Shown: positions 33,571 to 45,560 of the stretch, one piece after another
Layout of the letters: every line of letters begins with the position of its first letter
Numbering within the stretch: position 1 is the stretch's first letter
Source of the DNA: Phyto melanocephala
Lineage: Eukaryota > Arthropoda > Insecta > Diptera > Rhinophoridae
NCBI GenBank assembly: GCA_941918925.1
Contig: OW799234.1
Span: 61,050,968 to 61,114,967 of the forward strand
DNA: 64,000 nt
Direction: 5' to 3'
Notes under the pieces: model-generated
The model's input: the letters and a program-made list of their open reading frames with translations, nothing else
The model's database searches: none
Told to the model about the DNA's origin: nothing
Translations under genes and position numbers: made by a program

Positions 33571-34984
33571 CCAAAACATAGTGTTTGTACCATTTTTATA
33601 TGTACATTTTCGTGTATTTGTATGTTTGCAACCATTACCTAGAATTTTCGCTTAACATATATTAACTCTATGACTATTCCATGGTCATAATATTAAGCAC
33701 TTTGACATTCCTTAATAAAGTGTAGTATTGCCATCTTCGTGGTCACATTGGATTGAGCAGCTTAATTATTACCAACAGAGTCTAAGAGCTAAGAGTCTTC
33801 TACGAACTATTCTGCATTTTTTTGCCTTTAATCTGAGCTCAAGCTTATTTTGTATGATTTAAAAAAAGGAACGCTAAATTTAGTTTTTATATTTTCCAAA
33901 AGTTTAATGGGATTCCTTTTGATGTTAAGTTTATTTTTACTTTCATGTTGTATTGGCTTAAAATGTCTGCAAATATTTCTCATCAAGATAATTTATTATA
34001 AGTCCCTTGGAGTACAACTTCAAAAAAAACAAAAGAAATCCTCAACGGGATATTCAAAAACCCTTATTATAATACATGTTATTCTTTCCAATTGAATACT
34101 AAAGAATTTGCTAGAGAATTAAAAAAAAAAAATAAAAAATTCAAACAAAATAAATAAAGAAAAAATTACAATTTCACAATATATGTATGTAGTTCTAAAG
34201 AAATAAAAAATTAAAATCAAATTTACAAAAGTTGTAAAAATGCAATTGATTTTAAGCTACTAATGTGGATTTCTTAACCCGTAGCTGATTTAAACTTTTT
34301 AGAAACAAAAAAAAAAAAAAGTTAACTTAACATACATTTGAATATTTTAAATATTTATTTTGTATAAAATAAAAATAAAATAAATTTGGAGTACGGCAGC
34401 ATACTCTGCTGGTTATGCTATCCAAAAGTTTGTAGTATTCTTCGTAAACTTTGATAAACAAAATTTAAGTTGCTGCTTTTCAAGTTGCACTCAAATTGTT
34501 AAATTTTGTAAATAAATTTGTGTTTTATATGGTTGAAGTCTTCTTCTAACCGATTTTCGATCTTTTTCACTTTGACAATCTTTATTGATTGAAAGCATGT
34601 CGAATAGTATATTTAAATAAATTAGCCATCGTTTCTTTTTCTTTTTCCTTTTTTTTTTTTGTATTTCATTGGTATTTTGATTGCAGTTTGACTGAATTTA
34701 TTTTGGTTATTTGATTTACAATTCGAGCCAAAACTTTTTAATTAAATAAAAAAATAGAAATCCTAATGGAAATTCGTTGTTTCGTTTGTTTTGTTGTTTG
34801 TTTTATGACAGGAAAACAAGGGTGTATGGCATGGATACTCATGTGCCAATTGTTTAAATTTTTTTTATGAAAATAAGGATTTAGATTTGGGTAATTAAAA
34901 GGAATTTAATTTTTAATTATCATGAATTAAGGAATTTAATTTTTCATTAAATTACGAAAATTTTATAGATTTTGAAACCCTGTT
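33571..34984. other. no gene seen
   Basis: AT-rich. A hydrophobic 81-codon frame at 33850-34095 has the composition of translated T-rich DNA and no motif; I do not call it a gene. Confidence 0.35.
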
Positions 34985-36597
34985 GTTATACCCTTCACCT
35001 GTGGTGGCCAGTGTACTTATAGCTTTGTCATGCCTTGTTTAATTTCAACAATATTAATTTTTGGCCGCATTAAATATATACTTTATTTTCTGAAAGTTTC
35101 CTAGAGGACGATTCGATTGATCATGGTCCGTCTGTTGGCTAAAATTAACTTATAGAAGCCCCTTTTTATTACAAGGACTTGCATGTGGTGTCAACCTTTT
35201 GAAAATATATATGAGGAAATAATTGTTTCAGTTCCTTCTCATATTTTAAAGTTAACCTTTACTAAGCCCTTAAGGTGGATGGGGACGACCACATGTTGAC
35301 AGTCACGTAAGGTGCTCGTAAGGCCTCTTGACATGAAAGCAGTCAAGGTACTTAGATATAATCGGAGGACCCTGAGCTTGACAACTGCTTTGCTCACAGT
35401 TCACGGCAGCCTCAAATATCATCTGCACAGTATTAAGGTTGTGGAGGATGATGTTTGCAGAATGTGCCTTGAAACTGCTGAGACAGTGGCGCATGTTGTA
35501 TGCAAATGTCCAGAAATGGCTGACAATAGACCTAGCACCACCGGCAGGCACACTTTGTATGTGAGCGCTATAGGGGAAATTAGTCTAGGGCAGATGCTGG
35601 CGATTACAAAGAACTTTGTGATCAGAATTGTAGATAATCGTCAGTCTACAATGTGAAGTTACAAAAGCCTAGAGCAAACGCCTGGGATGGCCTTTTAATG
35701 GTAGCCTTATAATCTCTGGGAAACGAAAAGGTTTGAAAAAGGACACGCTTATGGAAGAGGTCTGCTTTGGTATCCCCCCTACATGTATATAAAGCCCTAA
35801 AATAATTATTAGACAGCTTTGTTACCATTTTAAAATATAACATGCACCTAAGAAAAAACCATTTTGAAAAATATTTCTTTGTGTAAATATATTATGTTTA
35901 TTAGGCTCCTAAATAATGTTGAAACATGCTGGTGATACCAAATTCCAAGCCAAAGATTTGGAAATTATTGCTGAGAAAAAAAACTTACAATTTGGTTTTA
36001 AACACACTGAGATACAAGCACCAATATAAATACAAGTGTTTTGGTGCCAACAAAAATCAAGTTTTTTTTGTTTATGCACAACTGAGTGATAAGATAACAC
36101 ATGAGAGAAAAATTAAATAGCATGATGGCCGCCCCTACAAAATGGCGTACCATTATGTATATATGGCTCAAACTTAGTATTTAAAAATGTACCCCCTTCA
36201 GTCTAAATATCAGATAAAAAGAATAAGTAATAGATGTGGTCCTAAATAAAATGGCGATTATAATATTATCATTCTTTGTCGCTAGTTTGACTAGTAGAAT
36301 TCAGTGAACTCTGAACAAATTTAAAAACCAAGAACTCATCCCAAACAAAATGACAAATAGTTTTTTTTTCTGAACCCCATTAATGTGGGTATAAATTAAA
36401 ACGGTAAGAAAAGAAAGAAAGTACAGTACACCATGTAAAAATTCAGAATCAAATATGGCTTCGGAAATAGTCAATCAAAAGGATTTGTAATATTAAATCT
36501 CAAATCTCGGCTTTGCCACGATGAGGGTATGTTACGTATGTACATGGTGGTGAAAGACATTATTCGATTCATCGAATATATCACTGTTACTTGTTTA
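34985..36597 (+). mobile_element. DINE-like element, copy B3 (split by a LINE fragment)
   Basis: The 5' part starts TATACCCTTCACCTGTGG and reads as B1 to about 35,210. A LINE fragment (about 35,270-35,880) follows, then the 3' part with GATGGCCGCCCCTACAAAATGGC and 'aaatggc' boxes to a decayed 3' hairpin (ATTCGATTCATCGAATATATC, ACTTGTTT). It joins directly to another B copy at 36,598 in the same orientation, forming a head-to-tail pair. Confidence 0.7.
35284..35800 (+). pseudogene. LINE ORF2 C-terminal zinc-knuckle fragment
   Basis: The frame 35312-35656 reads LLTVHGSLKYHLHSIK followed by CRMCLETAETVAHVVCKCP. This is the L-TGH--L--HL----..C--C---ETA-HVLC-CP zinc-finger region that closes ORF2 in I/R1-like LINEs, after RNase H. 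Cys and His spacing (C-x2-C-x8-H-x4-C) is intact. The frame starts 5' of any natural initiation codon and is an internal fragment. RT and RNase H are absent. It sits inside DINE-like copy B3 and so entered after that element. Related decayed sequence is at 33.3 kb. Confidence 0.75.
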
Positions 36598-37568
36598 CAC
36601 CCTACACCTGTGGTGCACAAGTGTACGTACATATGTATGGCTTTGTCATTACGTTTGTAATTTCTACAATTTTTATTTCTGACCACATAAAGTATATCTT
36701 TCTGAAAGCTGATGAATAGAGGAGTCTGTCCGTCTGTCTGTTGGTTGAAATTAACTTTTAGAAGCAACCATATGTTCCTCAGATCTGTGTATGGTATCAA
36801 TCTTTTGGAAATATCCGGCAATGAATCGCTATTGAGAACACGAATGCCTCTGTTTTTCCCCATATTTTTACCACCAAAATTAAAAATTTTCAACCATAGA
36901 AAAATTTATAGGTACCCTTGTACTACTATTTGTAGATATAAAATAATTTTAGAGATATTCGTGATAAATTTTAGATAAATCTTGCCCTAATCGGTAAAGT
37001 CATGGGCGAAAAATTTTTTTAAAATATATATTCCAAGAATTTACAAAAAAAAAATCAATTTTTGTCAGCTTCTAGACAATCGAGAGAGTCAATATTGGTA
37101 TCATCTGAAAGAACTTGACTAGCGCAATATAAGCGCAATAAAAAATTTACATTCATGTTGGCCGCCACTACAAAATGTCGGACAATAAATTTATATATGA
37201 GCCAAATCTGGTATTTTAAAATGTAACTTCTTGAACACCCTCAATATTGGTATCAAATGAAAGGGCTTGACCAGTAGAATATAGTAAATTGTTAAAAAAT
37301 GTAAAATCCAAGATGGCATCTAAAACAAAATGGCGGATAAAATTTTTTTAACCCCATCAATATGCGTATCAAATAAAACGGCTGGTCTAATAGAACACAG
37401 TTAACTACGTAATAATGGAAAATCAAGGATGATATCGGAAATAATGAGGAAAAATGGCGTACAACATGAAATATAGGTTAAGCTACGATATGGGATTATA
37501 CCTATGTACATGATGGTGAAGGGTATTATCAGATTCGGCACGGCCGAGTATAGCACTTTTACTTGTTT
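36598..37568 (+). mobile_element. DINE-like element, copy B3-prime (complete)
   Basis: Starts ACACCTGTGGTGCACAAG, with GTCTGTCCGTCTGTCTGTTGG (GTCY tract; 20 of its bases at 36,721-36,741), the TCTAGACAATCGAGAGAG block and repeated 'aaaatggc' boxes. Ends with a perfect hairpin ATTCGGCACGGCCGA then GTATAGCACTTTTACTTGTTTT. It is the best preserved B copy and close to B1. Confidence 0.85.
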
Positions 37569-38534
37569 TTATTAAATCTTACAAATTCCAAAAACAAAAA
37601 ACATAAATGTCTAGTATGTACCAAAGTATATTAATTTATCAGGTAGTGCTAATTGGGCAGTTAATTATTTTTTAACTCCTTTCAGAAGGCATTTATTTTA
37701 CATTTGACTGACAAATGAATAAGTATGAAATAAGTATAGTAACTACAACAAGACCCTGCACAGGTTGTACCATTAAGTACATACAGACAATTAGATTTCG
37801 TAAAAGCAAAATCTGATGAAATTCGTTGCGTACTTAAGACAAAGAGAGCAAAAGTACGATGTAAGTGTTTTTGCATTTACACTATTAGTGTGAAGTAGAA
37901 TCACAGTACAATGATTTAGAAAACTAAACAAACTAAGAACCCGATTAACACAATAAATTATAATCGCGAGTACAAAAAATAATGAAAAATTTTTCCGTTT
38001 ATTACAAAAATAAAATTTAAGTTTTATTCTTTTTGTTTTGTTTTTGAATGTGTTTGATGAATAAAACCATTTTTTGGTGTTTTTGGTTTTACAAAAACTA
38101 CAGAAACAACAAACCATTTTCTTCTACTCTGTGAAACACAATGAAATATTTTTATACATGTTGTTTTTGTAAATATTGTAGAGTTACTAGCACACCTTTA
38201 ATGTGTGCGCCAATGACGATTTAACGATTTAAAAAATGACAAAATACAGTCCGCTTGTCAAATTTTTATCCGTATTTTCTCTCATGTTTTCTTTTGCTTC
38301 TTACAATTTGGTTTTACACTATTCTACTTTCTTCATTCTACACGAATTTTCGACATGTCGTACGACTTGTATTATAGTCTAAACTGGTCTTTGGCCACAG
38401 CTTGCTTTTGTTGTTGTTTTGAAAATCAAATTTTGTTGTCGTAATCTGAAAAAAAGGTTGGTATTTTTGCCAATAGCCAGTATTGCCGGTAATGGGCCGA
38501 GTGAACCAACATTTGCCATTAATGTTCTTAAATA
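37569..38534. other. no gene seen
   Basis: AT-rich; two overlapping reverse-strand frames near 37,682-38,117 are low-complexity and unsupported. Confidence 0.35.
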
Positions 38535-39031
38535 AGGTCCGCCATCTAACGTTTTTTTTTCAACTAGTGCTTATTTCGTGAATGGTAACACTTAGCTCAT
38601 GTCTGATTTTACTGATAATTAGTTTTATCCTTCCGCTGAACGAATATGGTTGTGTATACGCTTGAACAAAGCTGGGAAATATTGCGCCATTACTTTGGCC
38701 GATTTTGTCAAAAAGGCATCTTTTCAGATGAGGCTCATTTTAATCTTGGCGGGTATGTAAACAAGCAAAATTGTCGCATTTGGGGCACAGAAAACCTGCA
38801 CGCATACACTGAAAATTCCGATACACCCAAAACGAGTCACTGTTTGGTGCAGATTTTGGTCCAGAGGCATAATTGGGCCATTTTTTTTCCAAAATGAGCA
38901 AGGAGTGGTCGTATTCAATTGTGATCGTCATCGGGCCATGTTGAACGAATTTTTGTTCACAGGAATTGAAGAGTAGGATATTGGCAACATTTGGTTTCAA
39001 CAGGACGAAAGAAAAGATTTTTGGCGGACCC
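38535..39031 (+). mobile_element. mariner deletion derivative M3
   Basis: Short inverted ends GGTCCGCCA (38536) and TGGCGGACC (to 39031) lie next to TA on both sides. Inside, pieces of a mariner transposase occur in the natural order with internal deletions. A related derivative with different deletions lies at 61,747-62,078. It cannot encode an active enzyme. Confidence 0.8.
38646..38897 (+). pseudogene. mariner transposase, internally deleted (M3)
   Basis: ATG 38646 opens MVVYTLEQSWEILRHYF, the family N-terminus, and after only about 25 residues jumps to FSDEAHFNLGGYVNKQNC, which holds the first catalytic Asp. Nearly all the DNA-binding domain is therefore deleted. The frame continues RIWGTENLHAYTENSD and is then shifted. 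Downstream in another frame are NEFLFTGIEE and DIGNIWFQQD (39,000 region), the second catalytic Asp, directly followed by the right TIR, so the third catalytic residue and C-terminus are gone. An intact relative would be about 340 residues. Confidence 0.8.
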
Positions 39032-40439
39032 TATACATATGTCTAACCGGTCAAAACGTTATATGGAAGCTGAAAAATATTACTTTGTTTGGTTTAAATA
39101 AACAAAGGCCATGGTGTTTTTCGCTAAAATATCAGCTCGTTATATGCCCACATAACTTATTTTTAATAGCAAAGTTTTTGAAAGCATATTTGATCAATTA
39201 ACACTACTTAAGAAACTGAAATTTACATAGAGGCTTCAAGAAGTTGGTTTCAACATACGCACGGACTGATGGACGTTGCTACATCAATTACTCTTTCTAT
39301 ACAGACTTAGAATAAATAAAAGCTTTATAGGGTCTCAAAGGAATATTGTAGAAAATACAAACGGTATATACACTGTTACACTCTGGTTGGAAAATGTGAG
39401 TATTTATTATTTTTAAATTTAAATGATGATTAAAAGTAAAACAGAAAATTAGATTACTACGGTTAAAAATTTTTTTTTTGTAGTAGAAATGTTTCTATAA
39501 AATTGCTAAAGCCATTTCAAACGCCTCATTTATTAAAAATATTCTTAACTTTAATTTAATATAACAGAAATTATTAAAAGTTTATAAAACAAATTTCGCG
39601 CACAAAATCAGCTCTTAAAGACAAAAAGAGGTAATGTCAGACGTAATGTGAAATCAAAAATAATAAAACATCTGTATAATGATAATTGTGACAGACATAT
39701 GCAATTTAATATGAATCGCGAAAGCTAAGTGTCTGTCATATGTAAAAAACATTCCGTCTGAAAGCAGATTTAAGCTATCAAATTCCATAATTAAAAAAAC
39801 AATTTTTTTATGTTCTCTAATGTAAATTCAAGGTGGAACTTAATACATAATAAAAAAATTGTCTCTGAACTGCCTTTACCTGATAAATAATTTAACTTTC
39901 ATTAAATTATAAAATACATTTTATCTTAAAGATTTTGTTTAGCTTAAAGTTAAAGAATTCAAAAACAAGTCTTTTCAATATAAATGAAAAATTTCTACAT
40001 ACAATCCAATAAGTCTTAAATATCTATAATCAATTTAAATTGTTGTTGTTCAAAAAAAAAGAAGAAAAATTATTGTTCATTATTGTAGTTCACATGAAAG
40101 AGCATATCGAGAAAAAAAATCAGTAAAAAATTTAAAATCAAAAAAAACATAAAAGATAAATGTTTTAAATTCATGTACTCTATAGTACAACAGGATGACC
40201 ATAAAAAAAATATAAAAATTAAAGATAGGAAAAAAAAAATTTTACTTTGAATTTCCATTGAATGTGTACAATTTACAAACTGCTTCCTGTAAAGTATTAT
40301 CGTTGACATTATTGTAGTGTAAACACTTGTTGGTTATTTGCATTAAAGAATACTCCAGAACAATACGATATCATTTCATATATTGTGTAAACATTGTATC
40401 AAATTACATGCTACCAATCTCGTATGACTGCCTCTTTTT
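39032..40439. other. no gene; small DINE-like fragment at 39,225-39,390
   Basis: AAGTTGGTTTCAACATACGC..GGACTGATGGACG resembles the GTCY-bearing 5' part of the B-prime family, but the copy is short and decayed. The rest is AT-rich without features. Confidence 0.4.
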
Positions 40440-40870
40440 AAAGAAAACCAGTAAGAGTTCTTACTTATAATCTCACATCGTAGCTTAACCTATATTTCAT
40501 GTTATATGCCATTTTTCTTTATTATTTCCGACGCCATCCTCGATTTTGAATTTTTACGTAGTTAACTATATTCTACTAGTCATTTCCTTTTATTTTGATA
40601 TCCATATTGTATATCCATATCCATAGTTATATTAAGTAAACAAGTAACGAAGTTATCTGAGAGTTGCAAACGTGTTCTTTCTTTCATATCCCAGCCTGTA
40701 ATGTGTGCACATAGCTGTTTAGTAAAAGCAAAATTCTCGAAGGTATAGTGAATAAATTGATTTCATTTAGGAGACTGCAAAATACACGTTTGCTGTAAAA
40801 AGTTGATTTCAACATACACCTGGATAGACAGACAGACGTTTTTAGCTAAATCAATTCCTCTCAAAATTTA
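40440..40870 (-). mobile_element. decayed DINE-like fragments
   Basis: 40,480-40,610 is the reverse complement of the 3' part of B copies (ATCGTAGCTTAACCTATATTTC, GACGCCATCCTCGATTTTG in shortened form). 40,795-40,850 has AAAAGTTGATTTCAACATACACC and GACAGACAGACG as in B-prime 5' regions. Termini are lost. Confidence 0.5.
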
Positions 40871-41635
40871 AATTTAACAAAAATTTCAAACCAGATATTT
40901 GTCAGAATTGTCTGACGGAAACATAGACATATTTTTGTTACAGCCTCGACAATAATATATTATATGACGTTAACAGTTTACAACTGATATGTATTGTACA
41001 TTAAATACAAAATTCAAAAATAAGAAAAAAATTAGAAATTGATTTTTACGCTCTTTTGAAAAATTTATCAAAATAATTGAAAACAGATTGCAGTTTGGAA
41101 TTGCTGAATTCTGGTGGTATCAATATCTTAATTTTGACTTAAGTAGGTTTTTGTTTAAATTGTAGATTTTTCGTCAAACAACACAAAAATTAAACAACTG
41201 TTTACGAATAAATAAACTTAGAGTGTATTGTAATACTCACACACAAAAGGGTGGTGAATTGAAATATTTAACGGGAATTTGCTATGAATTTATTACTTCA
41301 AGATAATTAAACACAAATTATTTATTTAAAGAGAACTTTTTTAACTACAGTTTTTGAAACGTGTAGAATAATTTTACTTTGTAATAACAGTTTTGCGAGG
41401 AATTCTCTGTTTTAAGAGAATTGAAGATAATTGATATTAAAAGAGAATTTGGTATAATTTTTTATTTAGAGAATCTGTTAAGCCATACACTATTAAAATT
41501 AAACTAGTAGAAATATATTTTCAAAATATCTATATCTACAAAACTTCTTAACCCGTAGTGCAAAAATATTCACTGACTCCAAAAAAACGAATAATTTTAA
41601 CTTATATAAACAAATAACATTAACTTATGAAATAT
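40871..41635. other. no gene seen
   Basis: AT-rich; nothing recognised. Confidence 0.35.
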
Positions 41636-41845
41636 TAGATTCTTTTCACCTCATTGGCATGAGTTCTAAGTACTTGTTAGAATGGAGTGTAGTTCATTAT
41701 TATATTCGTATAAACACATGGTCCCCAATGACACGCTAATGTTAAAATTATGAATAATTTCACTTCAATTAAAGCAGCTGGTTATTAGTTGAACCACTGT
41801 AAAATCACTTCTTTGTCACCGTTTTTTGTTTTTTTTTGCTGGGGT
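41636..41845. repeat. dispersed repeat related to 17811-18200
   Basis: Shares ATTCTTTTCACC, GCATGAGTT, CCAATGACACGCTAA and AATTTCACTT with the earlier copy, and ends in TTTTTTTTGCTGGGGTA. Boundaries are approximate. Confidence 0.4.
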
Positions 41846-43196
41846 ACGTCGCACGAACATGATCACACACAACAAGAGTGTAAGAAAAGCTTCAAAAAGC
41901 TTCATTATTAGTTTCGTAGAAGTGGTGTAAAAAATATTTCGTTTTAATTTTATTATTTTTTGTATTGCCATAAAATGTTTAAACATAATTGCTTGACCAA
42001 ACGTATAATTGAAGCACAGTGTTCTGATTTAACTTATTGAAAAATAATCAAACTAAAACAAAACCGGTAAGCAACTTTTAGGGGGGTAAAAAATTGTCAT
42101 AACCTTAAAATTTTTATGAATAAAACCAAATAATATGGCTTCAACACTTTGCAATTGGAAAATCCGATTTTGACAACGTTAGGTAGTTACGATGACTGTA
42201 AAAAAACTGTCTTAATTTGATGTTGGTAGACTTTAACTCTGTTCGTGTGTTAGCTGAATGTAATATATATAACCTGTGTCTTATTATTATTAAAGCTTTT
42301 TATTGATTTTATTTATTAAAGCTCCCTCGTATAGAACAGTGGTTAAGTTTACCTAAACACCGAACCCACGCGATAAAAAAAAACCAACAGACATAATGCC
42401 CTGGTTATTCATATTGCATGGCCGCAAAACAGAGTTTTTGCCTGCTATATAATTTATCAAAATTCGTGGAGACATCTGTATGACTTTCGTTGTAATCTTA
42501 ACCTTAGAGACCACATGCCATATATAAATCTTGTGCTTTATATTGAAAATACATATATACTAAGTCATTTGAGATGCAGGGAAAAAAAATTATTTTGTCA
42601 AAATAAACGAGATATGCCCTGCTCAAACCGGTACATTTATTTTAATCTTTCATTCCCTTTTTTGAGCTCTCCTTATTTATACTCGTGTTCTCAGTTTATA
42701 TTCGTATGTTTGTATGTTTAAGTTGAAAGTACATTTTTTGCCCCTGGAAAAAAATTTTTTAGTCGTTTTGTTTTGAGTATTTCACCAAAAAATGCAACGT
42801 AGAATTTACGTGCATTGTTTGTTGATTAGTCCATACATTCATTTGTGTACACACATGTCTACTGAAAAATATTTTCATATACATAAGTATGTATATAAAA
42901 ATATTATGTATGTATGTACATGTATGCATGTATATTAAAAAAATTTTTTGAACAACAGTTAAATTGTTTAAAAAAATATAAAACAAAAAAAAAATATTTT
43001 GTGAATAAATATGAGAAAATGGCTTGTTGCACTCACAAAATCAAGACGGTTAAACTTTAAAAAGTTAAAAAATATTTATAAAAAATTTGGTTTCATTTCT
43101 TTTTTATTTGGGAACGCAAATAAAAAATAAAATAAAATTTCTGGTCTTATAAAGTAAAAGTAAAAGAAACAAAAACCAACGTAATTAAAGCAGTGC
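41846..43196. other. no gene seen; ATGT microsatellite near 42,885-42,935
   Basis: AT-rich. A TATGTATGTACATGTATGCATG tract (20 of its bases at 42,906-42,928) is the only structured feature. Confidence 0.35.
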
Positions 43197-43494
43197 TTCA
43201 AAACTAAAATGTTGGTTGTGTACCGATGTTTCTGATTTTCAATACCGATCTACTCCCGAATATTTCTGATATTTTAATACCACACCCGGGTCCAAGCGAT
43301 GTCGGGGGGCTTCAAAAAGTTGATTTCAACATACACACGGACAGACGGGCATACTGACAGAGCTTAATCGACTCCCCTATTCATAAGCTTTCAGAAAATA
43401 TATACTTTATGGGGTCGGAAATGAAAATTGTATAAATTTCACACGGAATGACAAACCTATATATACCCTTTTTCACTGTGTGAAGGGTATAAAA
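43197..43494 (-). mobile_element. 5' part of a B-prime DINE-like element
   Basis: Nearly identical over its whole length to 56,695-56,975 (CCGATGTTTCTGATTTTC.., GCGATGTCGGGGGGCTTC.., ACAGAGCTTAATCGACT.., CACACGGAATGACAAACC..). It ends in the family's 5' hairpin TCACTGTGTGAAGGGTATA. The other half, including the tRNA-like module and TTCGGC hairpin, is missing. Confidence 0.85.
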
Positions 43495-44604
43495 ATAACA
43501 TATCGTCGGCTTAATATGCAAACCTGCTAACTCCTTTTTAGCAAATTTTACAGAAGAGACAAAAAACTTCTTATAATTCATAATTGTAGCTTGAGAGAAA
43601 AGCCAAAAATATAGTTGATTTATTTTATGATATTCTTCATGTCTGACTACAAACTACAAAAATAAAAATTGTATTAATTGAGTTAAAATAAATGAATTAA
43701 AAATAAACACTGAACTAATATTGTACTGGATTTAGCAGTTTTTCCTACAAACATTTTTCTGCGAGAGGATTTAGCAGTTTTTATTATCAAACCTTTTTAC
43801 ATACTTCAAGACTTAAATTGAAGAAATACTACATTCTGGATGACGAGGCGTATCATTCTCTACCACACGGCATCAAAATCTCAATTTACTTAAAATGTGA
43901 ATTTAGCTGGTTTGCACAAGCCGACGATATAATACGTTGGTCCTGTTATTTAAGCTTGAAATAAGTTGTTTTATATAAAAAAAAATATTTTATTTTATTT
44001 AATTGGATAGCTTCTTGTGGGAAAAGTTTTTATTAATAAAACATTTGGAAAAATCCAAAGAAAGTCATAGTATTGGAAAAAATCTTGTGACAAGTTCTGT
44101 TTCAACTTACAAAAACATATTAAAGACATATAAGATTTTTAATTGTCAAACAATTTTTACTCTCAGGATATTTCAATTCAATTGCAATGTAATTTGTTAT
44201 TTAGTATGCTAAAATAACTCTTGATAGAGATAAAATGATTGAAAAAAAAAAATAAATTATTTGAAAATAAAAAGTATCAATATTATTTAATTCTCTATCA
44301 ACCATATGCACTTGGATCAGTAGTTGCGATGATACATACATACCAGAGATCTGCAACGAATACTCATGAAGTAAGTCAACTTGAAACATGATTCATTACT
44401 TCGTTGATTTATACGCATTCATACTTATTGAAAAATCTTCGCTACTTATACTCCCTTTAAGGCTTAAGGTACTTATAGTACTCTAACTCAGCAAAAGGTA
44501 CGACTCGGTGTATTGCTATCGTCGTTCACACAAGATAAAAAGACGATAAAAAGCAAGTATGACTCGCCTACTCGTTATGAAGTTGTGTGTTTGAACTAAG
44601 CCTG
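43495..44604. other. no gene seen
   Basis: AT-rich; a GGATTTAGCAGTTTTT direct repeat lies at about 43,727 and 43,767. Confidence 0.35.
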
Positions 44605-45560
44605 CCAGATTATAATTTCACGTGTATTCAGTGATTGGCGTTGAACTCGATTTTCATAAGAAAATTTTGTTTAGCGATGAAGCTTACTTTTGTTTCAACA
44701 AAACTGCTGTGTTTGGAGTGATGATAATACTCAAGTGTGTGTTGAGACACCGTTGTATCTAGAAAAACCGACTGTGTTCAAAAGAGTTCTCTATTTTATG
44801 ACATAGTTTTAAGGCTCTGATTTATAGAAAATGTGAATTATTAGTTTTCGAGATCGATTATTGTGAATTATTGTTTTTTTTGGTATTGATTAGTTTTAAT
44901 GTTCATTCCTTATTTTGGCTTTGACTCGCCACAACATCTTCTTGCTCATTTTAGCTATACAAAGTCCAATAATAATTTTTTATAAAATAAGTATTTTGCT
45001 TAATAAAATATGTAAGTACATTGAATTCACATATAAAGTGTGGATGTTATTTAAAACCCTAAATCGTTTGAGGTGATTTAAATGTGCTAAGATAGTCATT
45101 ACACATTTAAACAGACTGTTTAGTGTGGTTTAAGAGCTGTTGGAATTATGTTAGAGTCAATAGTGTCTGCTATAGAGTCATGACCAGTGAAATTTTCATA
45201 CATTACTTATGTCAACAACCATGATGTTTAGAAGTTGTAGTTTCAATAAGATCGTGCGATTTAACACCGCTACACTATTTTCTGTGGGGATATGTAAGGT
45301 CGCTAGTTTAAGGCGATAAAGCAGAAATGATTTACAACTTGGAGGACATTATTCGCCGCGTTATAGCCGATACGAAGTCACAAATATTAATTCATCGAAA
45401 ATTGGAACTCCAGATTAATGTACGTCTGAGCTAATCATGACAGCATATGACAGCTGTCAAATTTAAATTATAATGCCAGAAAACTATCTTTTGAATTAAA
45501 AAAAATGCATCTTTATTTTATTTTACTTCAAGGTTCTATAGCTCTTTATAAAATACCCTT
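44605..45560 (+). pseudogene. mariner transposase relic M4
   Basis: FHKKILFSDEAYFCFN near 44,655-44,700 holds the first catalytic Asp. RSCDLTPLHYFLWGY starts at 45,249 and LEDIIRRVIADTKSQ follows near 45,340, then a tail to LRLS-like sequence. These match the central and C-terminal blocks of a mariner transposase, in frames separated by indels, with the QQDGA block unreadable. The right terminus ends TACCCTT next to TA (45,561-45,562) and matches the AAGGGTGTC terminus of M5 in reverse, so both belong to one family. The N-terminus and left TIR are lost. Confidence 0.75.

Noticed and set aside
33850..34095. Hydrophobic 81-residue frame as a small membrane protein
   Set aside because: Composition follows from T-rich DNA, and there is no promoter, conservation cue or motif.
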